DNA from: Balanoglossus misakiensis | Taxonomy: Eukaryota > Hemichordata | NCBI GenBank assembly: GCA_040954595.2 | Contig: CM082581.2 | Location: 6,448,001 to 6,512,000, forward strand | Direction: 5' to 3' | DNA: 64,000 nt | The notes under the pieces: model-generated | What the model was told of the DNA's origin: nothing | The model's input: the letters and a program-made list of their open reading frames with translations, nothing else | Database searches by the model: none | Translations under genes and position numbers: made by a program | Part shown: one piece after another, positions 1 to 14,668 of the stretch | How positions within the stretch are numbered: the stretch's first letter is position 1 | Layout: every line of letters begins with the position of its first letter

Positions 1-981
1 TACATACAAGTCAAAGCAAAAGGGGTGGCCATTCTCATCGACCAACTTCCGCACAAGTGACTCAGATCCAGCCCGTCACTGTTCGTATGTGTTATTCTTG
101 TTTGGAGGGGAGCCCAATTGTGTATAAAATGCCACAGGCTCCAGTCTAAAAACATTGATGACCTTTCTGTAATTGTTACTTCGATTAAATGCTCGGTCAA
201 CCCGGCCTTCAAGTTGTGACACATCAAAACAACAATGCATTTAACCAATTTATCCGCTTGTACAAACGTGTACAGAATTGAATTTCAGTTTTGGCGGTCA
301 CACCTCGTGCACTGTGAATAATGGATGGCTAGTCTTCACGTACATGTGTCTGTAGCTATGAACCGATCCTCTCACACTGCGCCGATTGAAATCTGTGGCG
401 AAATTTTGCAACTTGTTGGTCTGTCAATACGTGTTTTAGAGTAACCCGCGTGTACTATAACCGATCATGAACATCTTGTTTTACCATTTTATGTGTACCA
501 ACCATATATCGATGAATAACTGAAGGAATGACTCACTTAAGCTTGCTTGGCCGTTTGGTGCGCTAACTTGAAATCCGCTTATCATCAATGCGATCACAGT
601 TTTTACGGGTATTACCAGTATATTCCGGACAATTTGAAAACGGCAACAGTAGATTAAGTGGATTTTTGGGGGTGGTCCTTACACACGCTCTGATGTCACA
701 CTTAGGTTTCCTTTCGGACCACGATGAACGTTTCATTATCGAATTAACGCGGCGACCGAAAAAGATATCCGTTAAGGACACACTTTTCGTGTCTCGTCGA
801 GTTGATGAAAGTTCTTAATGAACAAAACTGAACCCCTACCTATATGAATCCATATACGAATCCGAGCCGTACGTTCTGTACAGATCTTTGCTGTAGAGTC
901 GCAACAAGGCTGCGTCATTAAGAACCGCCGCGGTCATCACTGAACAGTGACCGGGAGAACTGCGCCGGAGACCGGAGGAGG
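1..981. other. Intergenic or unassigned sequence at the window's left edge
   Basis: No gene can be supported here. The first 60 bases are open on both strands. Read on the minus strand they give RKLVDENGHPFCFDLYV, which looks protein-like, but the frame meets a stop a few codons upstream and the nearest AG acceptor does not lead into that frame. The overlapping short open frames near 560-820 lie on opposite strands and show no recognisable domain. Confidence 0.4.
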
Positions 982-1429
982 CTACCCCGCTGATTAGTCT
1001 CGGTTACCCAGAGCCCTCTGCTTCTTCCGTTAGGCACTCCAGAAAGAGGGTCTGGGGAAACCCGGTAGACAAACCGTCAGGCGGAATCGGACAGCTGCGA
1101 TGCATGACGGGAGATTAATATTCGATACGATATTATGATATGTCGATATTAGAAAACTATTTACCGAACTTCTCTCTCTCTTTTCAATTTGTATACAGTT
1201 TTAGCAGGTCTAGCACTTCTCAGCATGTTTTCTTTATCGTATGTCATACATGTCGGCCGTGGGTTCGCGCGCAGGACGTCGCCATTTTGGAATATTAATC
1301 TCCCGTCATGCATCGCAGCTGTCTTGATTCCGCCTGACGGTTTGTCTACCGGGTTTCCCCAGACCCTCTTTCTGGAGTGCCTAACGGAAGAAGCAGAGGG
1401 CTCTGGGTAACCGAGACTACCCCGCTGAT
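982..1429. mobile_element. Long-inverted-repeat (fold-back) element with 13 bp direct flanking repeats
   Basis: The arm at 996-1123 and the arm at 1290-1418 are near-perfect reverse complements of about 128 bases. Visible differences are a small change near GGAATCGG/GGAATCAAG. The arms flank a loop of about 165 bases. Immediately outside, the 13-mer CTACCCCGCTGAT occurs in direct orientation at 982-994 and 1417-1429, as expected for a target-site duplication. No transposase is encoded, so this would be a non-autonomous MITE or fold-back element. High arm identity implies a recent insertion or recent inverted duplication. The alternative is an inverted duplication of a local promoter-like segment. 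Confidence 0.65.
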
Positions 1430-3349
<1,920 letters not shown>

Positions 3350-5718
3350 CTCTCCGAGTACTTTCTCGAGTCAGTTAAATGGCCTAAAATTCCTCACAAA
3401 TTATGGCAATTTAATATGCATCATGAATTCAATCAATCTTCCTCCTCAAACAAAACGCGATTTTGTTGTTTCTATTTTGTGACATGATGGGTGACCCGCC
3501 ATATCATTTCAGCTGTCACGGCGTCGTCGATTTTCTTCGTGTTGCTAGCGATTCACGACCGTTGCTATGCATGTACAACACACAATAAACTCACTGCCAT
3601 GAAATTTATTTATCTCAGATGTTAATATCCGGTACGATGTCGAACTCAAGATGACGGATGCGTTGAGAGTGTTTTAATGAGACTTAATGCCATTTAAAGT
3701 TATGTTTTTGTGACTGAGGCATGGCTTGTTGCTGCGATAAACTGGTCGTGTCGTTCGGGTGCGGATTACGCATAAGCTCACTGTACATCCATAAAGCGCG
3801 ACATTTTGACAAAACCAAACGGTGAAATTCTACTCTAGATCCGTCGTGGTGAATCCAACCTCATGGCGTTGGAAGAATTTGAACGCCCTGTAATTGCGAT
3901 TGGCCGACACACCGTGACATTTCGGAGTTCAATAACGAAAAAGGGCCAGTAGAGATTGGAGATTTTGGCCAATTGTATAGACACACAATGGAGACAAATC
4001 GTGGCCTTTAGGTGTGATCAAAGTGTCATTGCCGTTGAATTTCACGAGTGACGGGCAAACCACGGACAAAGCAGAAACTATTTTCTCTTGTTGTCAAACG
4101 GGACTCTTTGACTTTTCAAAAGAACGATTTCAGAAAGGCACGCAGAAAAAACGGTCGAGGCAGAAGAAAGCAAACTCGATTGGAAGAATGACGCGGAATT
4201 GACACGAGGGCGGGCATATACTTGTAGGTAGCGTTTCCATTGTACACTTGTCATCCATGTTCCAAGTAATTACTGCACATTCCCTCTAGAAACAATCCTA
4301 CTAACGGTGTGACAACGGCAATAAACAAAGAAATACCAAGATTTCATTCCGTCAACGGAAGAAACATCAATCAACTGATGGGTTCAGAAATAGCAATACG
4401 ATGAATAAATAAGTGTGTGTTTTATGGGAGCTTAATTTGTTTGATAGCCGATATCAATTCTGGCTTCGCTCGCATAGTCGCCTTGGATTAGATAATCGTA
4501 TTTTAATTTGTTTGATGGTGGATATCAAATCTGGCTTCGTTTCGTTTTCAAAATCGCTTGGATTAATTTCGGCATCGTGTTACCGTACCTAATAGAAATA
4601 ATAAGACCTACCAGTGATTTATAATTTACATAATTTAATTAGTCAGATAACAAAACAGACCGCGACTCACTCAACTATATTAGTACCAAATTGTGATCGG
4701 TTAATTAATGGCGGGTTACCTTGGTGACTTCGCGCAAAACCAATTATGGCTGATTAGTTCACTCGTAATTCTTGGTGGGTGAATTTTGGAGCCGTACTTT
4801 CACAAGTGATTCCGTCTGATGCACGTCTGTCGATGTTCACGTGATTTATAATCATGAGTTTGGAATTTTGTGTTTCAATTTGTCACGATGACTCAAAGAG
4901 CTGTGCTGTGTTTTGTGAATAGTTCCAACACACGGCTATATACATGCTTATAAGGGGACTGACCAAATTTGGAGAAGGGAAGTTCTCATTCGGTGCCTTT
5001 GGTACAGTTCACAGTCCTTTTCATTGCCAAAACAACAGCAGTACGTTATTAGTATTACATTGTACATAAAGAACAAAGCTAGGTTCACATTGAACAGTGG
5101 TGTGCTTGCAAAGAGATGTAGACCCTCCGTCCGAATACCGAAAAAATGCGACCTAATTCAGAAGCAGTCGTTTTCAACAAAAAGGGGGATTCGCTGGCAA
5201 CAAATATCAATGAACAAGCCGCGACCCCGCTGTGCAAGGACCGGGTTCTCAAGAGGCTGCATCATGCCTACCGGGGCAGCGATCCTGTCCCACGTTGACT
5301 CCGTACAATGGGAATTAGCACCACTTACAATGCGACAATACTGCGGTTCGAATCTCCATAAAATTGGCATTTTAATAGACGTGAATACCTTGGGTAACTC
5401 TGTTATCTGAGAGGAGAATGGTTTCCGGCTCTGCCACTGTGTCTGGTCCGAGGACATGGGTTGGGACGTCGAAGGAATAATAATGCAATTGATATGATAC
5501 AACACAATAAACGCGACCCGAAATGAAATTTTCCCATGTCGAGCTGAGTTAAGTTACGGAGACCATTCGGTCTAAGTATATTACACCATAGACCCTAGAG
5601 AAAGGGTCTATGATTACACACAGTTCGTCTGTGCGTGGGAAAAAAATAACAACAACACTCGAATACACATGGTGATTTCGCGATTATGTGAATCAAGTAT
5701 CTTTACGGTCATTCTTAC
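3350..5718. other. Intergenic sequence, mostly AT-leaning
   Basis: It holds the degenerate duplication at 4433-4565 and several short open frames without recognisable homology. If the exon at 5719-5966 is real, its downstream exons should lie here or beyond the left edge. I could not identify one with confidence. Confidence 0.3.
4433..4565. repeat. Two-copy degenerate tandem repeat of about 60-70 bp
   Basis: Copy 1 (4433-4490) and copy 2 (4504-4565) both begin TAATTTGTTTGAT, share GATATCAA and CTGGCTTCG internally, and end CTTGGATTA. The middle has diverged, so the duplication is not recent. Confidence 0.7.
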
Positions 5719-5966
5719 CGTTTATCGTCCCAGGCGACGGTAACTTCGGGTTTTTGAGTTCTGTCGCCGTCGAACACAACTCTCGGCTGCCTACCGAGGA
5801 ACGCCGCCTCGCGCAGATACGAACTGGAGACGCGTTTGGCCGGCGTGGATTCCGAGACCGTCTTGGGTCTCTGCCGTTGCCCGGAAGACAAGGTGGACCG
5901 GTTGCTAGTCTGCCTTGACCGTTGGCCCGTGCCAGCGCTTAACGGCATCTTTTGTTCAGGAGGCAT
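5719..5966 (-). CDS. Candidate first coding exon of an unidentified gene
   Basis: The minus strand is open from an ATG at 5966 for 82 codons plus two bases, up to a consensus donor (CG|GTAAGA) at 5718. The in-frame stop falls inside the GTAAGA itself, as expected for a genuine exon edge. The segment is CpG-rich and lies in a CpG-rich block up to about 6400. The product is basic and Ser/Arg/Gln-rich at the start (MPPEQKMPLSAG...) and ends TVAWDDKR. I recognise no domain. An upstream in-frame stop near 6003 supports the ATG as the start. The exon leaves phase 2, and no continuation was found. Confidence 0.4.
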
Positions 5967-6400
5967 CTCCTTCCCCGTGTACTTTCGCGGCCGGTTTCAC
6001 CTTCTCAGATGCGCTCCGGCAAATTTCGGCTAACCTACTACACAAACTGATCCATCACACTTGACTGTCCCCTTTGCCTGGAGTGTCCTCACGTCCAACG
6101 CCAACATTCGCACGTGTGTTCGTTCCTCGGGGCGCATTGGCTGATGACGGGGCAGAACACGTTCACTGTCCCTGTTTAGGCGTTGCTGTTTTCCTCACAT
6201 GCAGTTGCTAGTCAAACCGAGTGGCGGCAGGGGCTTGGCGGAATAAATTCGCGCGCGCAGCTAGAGGGCACTCAGAGGGCGGAACCGAAAGGGCGTGGCG
6301 GTTATTCATCCCACCCCTCAGTGCGTGTCCCCGTGAGTACCGTCTTTGTTGGTGGCAAGTGACTGGCCAATCACGCCGTCTAGATGCATTTAAAGATCAC
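5967..6400 (-). promoter_or_regulatory. CpG-rich block, possible promoter of the candidate gene at 5719-5966
   Basis: CpG dinucleotides are dense here compared with the flanks. There is a GC/KLF-type box, GGGCGTGGCG, at 6291-6300 and a CG-repeat stretch near 6250. The position upstream of the candidate ATG on the minus strand fits a CpG-island promoter. No TATA box is evident. This is inference from composition only. Confidence 0.3.
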
Positions 6401-9400
6401 GTCTGCGTCTTGTAACTTTTATATTATTGGGTAACCGAAGGCGGAATTCGATAATACTTTTTCCTAATAGGTTGTTAATGTTCCTACTGATCAAATCAGT
6501 GAGATGCGGTTAGACCTATTTCACGCGTCGCGGACGACGAGACTGCGTGTAAATATACCCGTGTGACAATAGCACTGATCTATCTTTAGGGACTCTTTAG
6601 ACAACCACACCCTCGAAATGAAGAAAAAAATTGTTCTGCTTTTTATAACCTTGGCCATGTTTATCGGGTCGTCGCTGTTTTGATGTGAGCTTATTTATAA
6701 CACGCGATCCTGACAGAAATTGAAACGCCGTGCATGCGCGATACAGACGAATCAGAAAGTGACGGGTACGACAAACTGAAGGTTCTGTCGTCTAAATAAT
6801 TATATTATTATAAAGTCCCTGCATATTATTATAAAGTAACGGCAGCTTTTTGCACCAATGCGGTTCTTTCTTACAGCATGTTTGCATCTTGTCACAGCGA
6901 TTAAAAGATCACTAGTCACTCCCACCCGGTCACGTGACTGAAAAGGAAAACGGCTCCGCGGAAATAATGATTTATGACGCCATCGCGGGTTTCCACAGTG
7001 TCAAGGCAAATTACTACGAGTCTGATCCAAGGCGATAAATTACATGTAATTATGCTTAACATTCGAGATAAGCAAGAAAACAAGACAGGCAGACACCTGT
7101 AGTTTCAAACACAATGTCTATACAAAAACCACTGGACAAGAAAAAGTTCACCATTTGTAAATTCTCTCTTTCGAGCCACAAATCCCGGTCAACTCTGATC
7201 ATTTTATCACGGTTATGTTTTGAAGTGTCGGGAAGTCAACCCGTCCAAAAAACACTTATGGTGACCAACAAGCGATCAGTGAAAAGAAATCCAGTTATCA
7301 CAAAGAGCACTATTCATCGTCTTAGCGGAGTCCGTCTATGGCATGGCTCTTGTGAACTTTTATCGGGCGAACTGTGTACGCGACATGAATGTTAATACAG
7401 ATCATGTTATGCGACGTGAGTAGAGGAGCCTGTAAAAGCCGCAGCCACGCGGATTCATAAGTGGCCCATTAAAGTTAATACTGCGGCGCTTACGGATTCC
7501 AATACGACGAATAAAACGGCTTTTATTCTGGAAAGCAAAACACCTCCTTCTTCTTTCTTGTCCAGTAACAATGCAAATCGACCCTGTTTTGATCCAATAG
7601 CCGTGGCCGGGAATTAGTACGCAGGGAGAGGTCACGGATAAAGTCCACATTTTTCGGTTGTCGATTTGCAGTGTTATTGGACATGAGATGCTGACGAAGG
7701 TGTTTTGCCTTTCGGGAGAGAAAATGTATTTTATTCATTGTATTGCAATCGGAAAATGTCGCAGTATTAAAATTATATGCCACTGGTGACCCATGTGATT
7801 GAACTACTGGTGTACATGTATAGTCACACGGTGGAGTGACCGTGTTTGAACTTGGTCGGTGTAAATCAACGCCGATGGTGGCGCACTTTACTACAACCCT
7901 TGCTCATCGATCGAGTTTACCAGACCGAGAACTCCTGTGTACATGTACATGAAAAGTCTGCTCCAACAAGGCATTTACGATTTTCTGCTTATGGAAACAT
8001 GCTGAATAGTAGACTAATACCATATCTCTTTCTCACCCAAAATGAATGCATATTATCACATTGAAACTACTAGTATGTGATTGCGTTATAGGACAGAACC
8101 CTGTGCGTGTGATTTACGGTACATACAACCGATTTTCACAATAAAAGAAAGTAGGGTTTTTCCCCTGCATTGTCGAAGCTATACGAGTACATGAGGCTGT
8201 CGTCGCGCTTTGTACGCCAAAGCAAAGACAGGTAAAGCCTACCTCCGGGCAGCGATTATATTTAGCGCTTGGTTTAAAATAGACAGCGTGTTCAACCTTG
8301 TTCAGGAGAGTGGGAGGCAGAATTATTGCATAATTTAAAGGTGTTTCTTCGGTGGGGATGTGGTCATAAGAAGTTATTAAACATTATTTATTTGAAGTTG
8401 CGTGGTATTGACCTTCATGTAATTACAACCATGGTTACCTGGTTGCGACCATACAGAAAATCGGTCAGTGGCCCACTATACTTTTAAACGAATATTTCGC
8501 GTTTGGACAACCGTTTCACATTAGAGAGGAGGGGCTTTACCCATTGCCATGGTTACCCACATGACATACATACAAACAAACAATTGACCGACAACGTGTC
8601 CGAGAATCGTTGAGATCATGGCGTTCAAAGTAAACAATACGACAAGCCGTTGCCACTGGGCGGAATTAGACTTTGTCACATGTAAGAAGTTTCAATGGGC
8701 ATGTATTGTCGGGTGTAACGACATTGTGTATACAGACACCGGTTTTACGGTTTATTACCAAACTCGGACAATGTCCATTGTTTGACGCGTGTCGTTGTTC
8801 CGTGTCAGGCCTATTATAACCCACACCTAAGAAACAAACTGTACGTTGACAGCTTCGCCGGCCCAATCTTGGTTCAAATACTTTTCGGTAACCTATTTTT
8901 AATCAAATACGAGTTTACCATGCAAAAATGTGGAAATGTTATTGAAATGTTATTGAAACTGACTGCCACGTGCAAACATTTCGGGGGAATGTTCACTTGA
9001 ATCCTGATTTATCTCTTTTATGGCGACAGTCATTTAGTTTAGTAAAAATAGCACAGCTTAAAAACATCCATTTGTTTCCAAGGGACGTACCTACATTTTT
9101 AAAACAGATAATTATTCGAGTTTTCCCGCTTTTACGGAGTGTCTCCGCGTGAGAAGATCACGCCCTATCGTCACATACAGGTGAAAAAAACAAGCCCGGC
9201 CATAATTGACAACCGCTCGTTGAATTTCGGAGGATTTTGAAAAAAATCACACAGTCCGATGCCGTCGAAAATCTATTTGTTGGATAACGATTCTCGTTAT
9301 TACGTGAATTCTATTCAATGTTTTTCCAATACCTCGATTGATACAACAGGTAATTAAGTTCTTAAAAAAGCCTCGGAGAAAACAATTAATGGAATTTCCA

Positions 9401-10182
9401 TTCTGTTTGTGCCAACACAGCTGGAGAGAGTCCACTGCCCTTACCACCGGTTCCACACTGTTTGGAACATACCGAGGTCACAAAATCTAAAGGAGTACGG
9501 GCTAAACAAACAAACAAACAAACAAACACTTATGATTGAATACTAGTATCTGAAATGATTGAAACAGAATATCTGTTTCATTGCGTATACTGAATATCAA
9601 TGTGGTAAAGTGCATAAAATATATCATATTAGTCTGAGTGCAGTATACTCGTCCGCTGATTTCACATTTCCTAGCATCGTGGTGTCTAATGGTATCCACA
9701 ACTGACTTTGGGCGCGAGAGGGCAGAAACTATACAGCAATCAGACCGTCACCTGATTGTAACGTTAGACAGCATTGTGATGCTAGTAGTATATCTGCCAG
9801 ATTGCCATTGACCAAAATCGTGTGCTCATTTTAGTTTCTAATTTTGTACAGTGGGTCATGAGGATACTCGTCTGCTTGTTGAAACCTGTCCACAGACGAG
9901 CCAAATAATCGAATCGATTACCGATAAAAGGTCGACGAACTCAACATCAAGCCAGATGCCGTTTCGCTGCATCTGCCTGATCGATTGGTACAGGTTTATG
10001 TTTGTGGTAATCTTTTTAAAATCGGAAAGCATGGCCATTATAATGCCTCAATACTTTGCGACAACTCTGGCAATGATACACCTTTACCATAAGGATGACT
10101 GGTCCAACCAGATCATACTTTCGTTCCTACGAAAGAGTATTTTGTTGTGAGAAGGTGCCTACGGCCGACAGAGATCACGTAC
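6401..10182. other. Intergenic sequence
   Basis: No exon could be supported on either strand. The only structured element seen is a short (AAAC)n run at about 9504-9527. Confidence 0.35.
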
Positions 10183-10350
10183 CTTGGGAGCAGCCAGCCG
10201 TACGTCGGCGATGACTTTGACCGAGACGTTTCCGTTCTGCTGTGCATAGCATCGCGGTGAACCGTGAACGTGCGCTACACGGCCACAAACCGGCGGCCAG
10301 TTTCCATCTGAATCAACAAACAACGTGAACTGCATGCAGCTGTCTTGCAT
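10183..10350 (-). CDS. Candidate coding exon of an unidentified gene
   Basis: The minus strand is open from an ATG at 10350 for 56 codons to an exact donor, CCCAAG|GTACGT (phase 0). The segment is richer in GC and CpG than its surroundings, and the translation (ending NVSVKVIADVRLAAPK) looks compositionally like real protein. A CCAAT box (GACCAATCAG, plus strand 10366-10375) sits just upstream, so it could be a first exon. Alternatively it is internal, entered through TGCATGCAG|TTCACG at about 10330. No domain is recognised and no partner exon was found. Confidence 0.3.
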
Positions 10351-13300
10351 ATGTCTGCTATAACTGACCAATCAGACTGCTCGAGTAACTGGTGGAATTA
10401 TACCGTTCATACAATACCCAGTCTCTGTGACAGCGGGGATGACGCACGAGATTCCATTAATTATCCAATACTGGATTCCACAAGCTCAGCCAGTCGGGGG
10501 ACCCTAACCTTTATTCCCAGCGTCCGTCTCCCGAGTGACGCAACACAACTTTTTTTGTTTTACAACGTCGATCGAAGTATGAAGCAGAGCCGTGGAGATA
10601 TCGACGGGGGGCTTTGAATCGGAACAATGCACCGTGACGTATTATACGGTGCTGGGTTCGGTTTATTGCGCGGAGAGGGGGAGTCTTAACCCCTCTTAAT
10701 AACGTTAGGGGTACTTGTCATTTTTCCCCTTTGGTTCCAACGAATGGATTAATCTACACTGAAGGACAGCTAATCGTTTCTAATATCGAATAAGTTCGGT
10801 CAAAAACTCCTATATCCTCGAGTGAGAATTTTCTCGTGAGAACTGCCCATGGCGACAAAGCGGCCGCAGTTCCTTCCCCCCAATTCACTTTGCTTGAATA
10901 GATTAGATTGAAATTTACAAACCATGTAATCAAAGAGCCATACATTGCCGATAGCCGGAGTTACGCCATGTGCGGTTTACGTAACAACAGAATGATGGAG
11001 GCCTTTTGATTGCACGGTCTCTAGCAACGCTTTCCGGTATCCATGTAATACCCTCACGTATAGGTCTTACGAGGATAAAACTGCGATTAAGTTATTCCTT
11101 TCATGTGAAATCACAGGATGTCTATGTTATAATTCATACCCACGAGTGCATCTTTGTTTAGTAATTGTGGACGAGAATTATGTTTCCTTTTGGACTATGA
11201 AAAAAACAGCGACAAGCAGACTGTGTCGTCAAGGACGCTTACATTTATGCAAAAGTATTTTGTAAATGTGCTCGAGAGTTTTCATTTTATCCTTTATTCA
11301 TCTCTGGTTTTTCTACTCGTATCTGTTTTGTTTTGGTTCGATGTTGTATGTCTCTGGAGATTTATCTACCTGCGGGTCACCCGTCGCTCTCTTGTTTGTC
11401 GACCTTGAAAACAAAACTTTAAAAAGCTGACCTGTGACCCTAATAAACTGCCGTTACATCCAACATTATGCGACTGGCTAACTTTGAATGCTACCATCAA
11501 ATATCATCTTCAGTTGTTCACGATTGCGTGGAGAAAAACCAAGTAGTAAAAGTTGCATCGCTCGGGGATGTCATCTGTGGGGGGAAAAGTGTATGCGCAT
11601 TCTTCCTGGACGTTAACGGGATAACCAAGCGACGGCGAGTAATATTTGTATCCAAGGCAGTGATACTCGCCCATGGCAGCATGCTAAAACACACATCGGT
11701 GACAAAATATTTGTATTCAACTGAATTCAAATCCCGACTGCCACGGGCAACCGTCGTATGTACCCCAATTTGAAATCAAATCGCTGAGAATGACGGTATA
11801 CAAACAGTGGCTCAGCGGAGAGTACCGCGATCAGGCTGCAAAGCGCCTATCAAAAGCTGCTTAATCGAGGGAGTAGTTGGTAAAAAGTTTTCTCCTGGGA
11901 TATTATGATATAGCAAGTATACATTGTGTTGCGATTAGCAGAACACATAGTGACGCACGCAATGTCTGTGTATGTCCTCGACCACCTCCCCGTCGACATT
12001 CCCGTACGCGCGTCCTCATGCCTATTCCTCGCTAATATTCTGACAGTCTCTCGCCGCCATTATTTCCAACCACCTGTTGATTTCCCCCTTTAAAACCGAC
12101 AAACGGTTCGAAAAATCTAACTTCTCTTTCGTTATCACTGCTATGTGAAAAAGTTACACATAATGGTGGGAATGGACGTATAAAAGAAAAACGTATGTAT
12201 TTACACCTCCAACAGCTTTGTCACGGCGTGAGGAAAATTTGCTTGCAACCAAGAGACACTTTGGATCTTCAAGATATTTTATCGTCAGAAAAGAAAGCTC
12301 TGATATCTTTTGTCAGTAATTAACGAAACGACAAAATACCATCTGTGAAATATTTGCAATGACAATTACGTTCGATAATTTTTTTGACAGGGAAGAAACA
12401 GTGGTGTCTGTATATTCATTCAAAGCTGCGTGTCACGAGAAGCCGCGACTCAACAGAGAGTTTCCGAACAACCGGTTCAAAGGGAACGGTATTCATCGGC
12501 GGCTACCATCAAAATCCATCATCATATCCCCTCAGATTCGCACTACCAACTTTCACTAACGCATTGACACGTTCAAAACTTACATGTACTTGGGCGTCGT
12601 ATCCACCTTCCTTCCAGCAACTGCTTGGGTAAAAAAACACGGGGACGCATACACGTGGACTTCCAAATTTTATACGGAAAAAACACGGACGCCTGCGCAC
12701 TGACCGCACACGCCAGGTGAAATAAAGCGCAATGCGACAAACGAAACTATGAATATGCATTGAATTCATGACAAGCTTTAAGTTCCAAGAGCGTGCACTC
12801 GATCTCCACACAATAAGCACATCATGGTGAATATATATAAAATGTTACCAAGAATTACAACTTACTGTAATACCCATGGGAACTGAGGGGACACGATGCC
12901 CGTATGCACACAGATTGGAAATATAAATTCGCGTATTTTATGAAAGATCAAGGAACTCGGATCGCGCATAAAAAATAAGCGATTTGTAGAATTGTATGTT
13001 GCTGGAGAAATTTATGGTATAAACATATTCAAACTCAGTAGGCCTGTTAGAGGTTTTCAAACAAATGTTTAGAGACCATACTTTTGAATTGGTGATAAGT
13101 TTTAAAATGATCATTTGGATCTTTGGTTAAAGGTCAACAGCAAAGAGCACTGAAAGAAGATCTTTCAATCCTACCTAGAGAAAGCGCGGATCGCATTTCT
13201 GCCGTCGGCATGAGAAACTCCTATGGGAGGCAAAACGGCACCGTTGCCAGCGTCTACTGACGATGTGGTTTGCGGGAGCCTTTGTACTCGTATGACGCCG

Positions 13301-13797
13301 GGCAATGTTGCCCAATCGTCGTGGTATCTCGGAGGAAGATAGAAGTTCATTATGCTCAAGTACTAGCGGGCAGAGAATGTGCCCCAGGTTGGCCGAGGAT
13401 ACGCCTTCCTTCTGAAGCATGGGAGTCCAGACAGGCTTGTGTGACAGTGAGTGCGCTCAAAGTTTAGAGACTCGCACAATGAATAGGAACAAAGGATGCA
13501 TGGTCATATGATAGGACAGACGCTTTTGAAAAGAGTAGCAACATTAAAAATCCTACCCAGCAAATCTTACATAAAACCGTTTTATAACCCCCATCCGCAT
13601 ATCTGTGTGCCTGGATATCACCTGGAGTGCAGGCATGTGTGGTCTGAGCGCTGTTGTTTCGTTTCGCAATCGCTTGGTGGCGCTCACAGTAAGTTCAGCT
13701 TACACCCGCTCGTAACAGCGGTAGGCTCCACCGTGCATTAGGGGAGCTGTGACTCAACAAACAAGAGTCAGACGAAGACAAGACGTGTACAAAGTAT
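10351..13797. other. Intergenic sequence
   Basis: Short open frames only, for example at 11468-11773 on the plus strand and 13175-13420 on the minus strand. None has a recognisable domain or matching splice sites. Confidence 0.3.
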
Positions 13798-13803
13798 TTT
13801 ATT
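13798..13803 (-). terminator. Candidate polyadenylation signal of the KAZALD1-like gene
   Basis: AATAAA on the minus strand, 762 bases beyond the stop codon. It is followed within about 10-40 bases by a GT-rich stretch (TTGTACACGTCTTG... then TCTTGTTTGTTG), as a cleavage/polyadenylation region requires. This would give a 3' UTR of roughly 0.8 kb. Confidence 0.45.
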
Positions 13804-14564
13804 TAACTGATTTCCATTGTTAGAACAACCATATTGTGACATCATATGTTGACATTTAACACGATAAAAAACATGGAAATATTTTGGACGTACAGTGGTG
13901 CATATCAAAAGATACAGTCACTGCTTTGCATTAAGAGAGCTCTTTACATGTCAAGTATTTATATTTTTTTCAATATTTGCGATGAAATACTCATCGAAGC
14001 ACCACAAGTTGATGAGACCAGTATCTACGATATGGGGTTTTACGACTTGTTTCGCGTGGCATACGTCGCGTTGCTTCCCCATTTCATAGCTAGACATTAT
14101 TTCAATTTCACTTATGATGCCGTACCTCCATCTGCCGATGTACATCAGCAGAGCGAGAAATACAACATATAAGCAAACACGTTTATCTATCTATAAAGCA
14201 AGTACAACAACTACATACCCTTAATGTACAAAATTATTAATTAAAGTATATAATATAGTGTTAATGGCAGTTGAACTAAATCATCGGGAACAAGTGCGCC
14301 CTCTGTATAGGTCGGCGGTAAACCTAATTTCCAGATACAGTAAACGGACCGCTACTAAGTTTCTGATTACTCGCACTATGGCAAATAACATTCAGATCAC
14401 GGCATTGTATCTTCAGGGTTAAAAATTAATCATCATACTCCCCCCCCCCTCTCAAAATGACCCTCCCGTACTGCGTGACAATAAAGCTGAGTTCCCGTGT
14501 TCCCATGGTCAGGTGTCTACACCCCGTCCCTGTGTTATTTAACGTCACCAATGCCCTACTTCCG

Positions 14565-14668
14565 CTAAATCATCCAACTCTCATTATCGTCGTCATCGTC
14601 CCCAGACCCTTCGGGAGGAATGATTTCATTGCCCGGATCTTCGTCTTCATCCCTGTCGTCTTCTTCGT
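14565..14668 (-). CDS. KAZALD1: KAZALD1-like exon 3: acidic C-terminal tail and stop
   Basis: The acceptor is TTTTTTTCAG|ACGAAG. Its 104 bases complete the split Asp codon and add 33 residues followed by TAG. The tail is highly acidic (EEDDRDEDEDPG, then SGDDDDDNESWMI) and corresponds in position and character to the acidic tail of vertebrate KAZALD1. The plus-strand open frame overlapping it is a shadow. Confidence 0.85.

Noticed and set aside
4944-5066. Short plus-strand frame reading FGEGKFSFGAFGTVH, reminiscent of a kinase glycine-rich loop
   Set aside because: Only about 40 codons, stops soon after, no VAIK lysine or other kinase motif follows, and no splice donor joins it to more kinase sequence.
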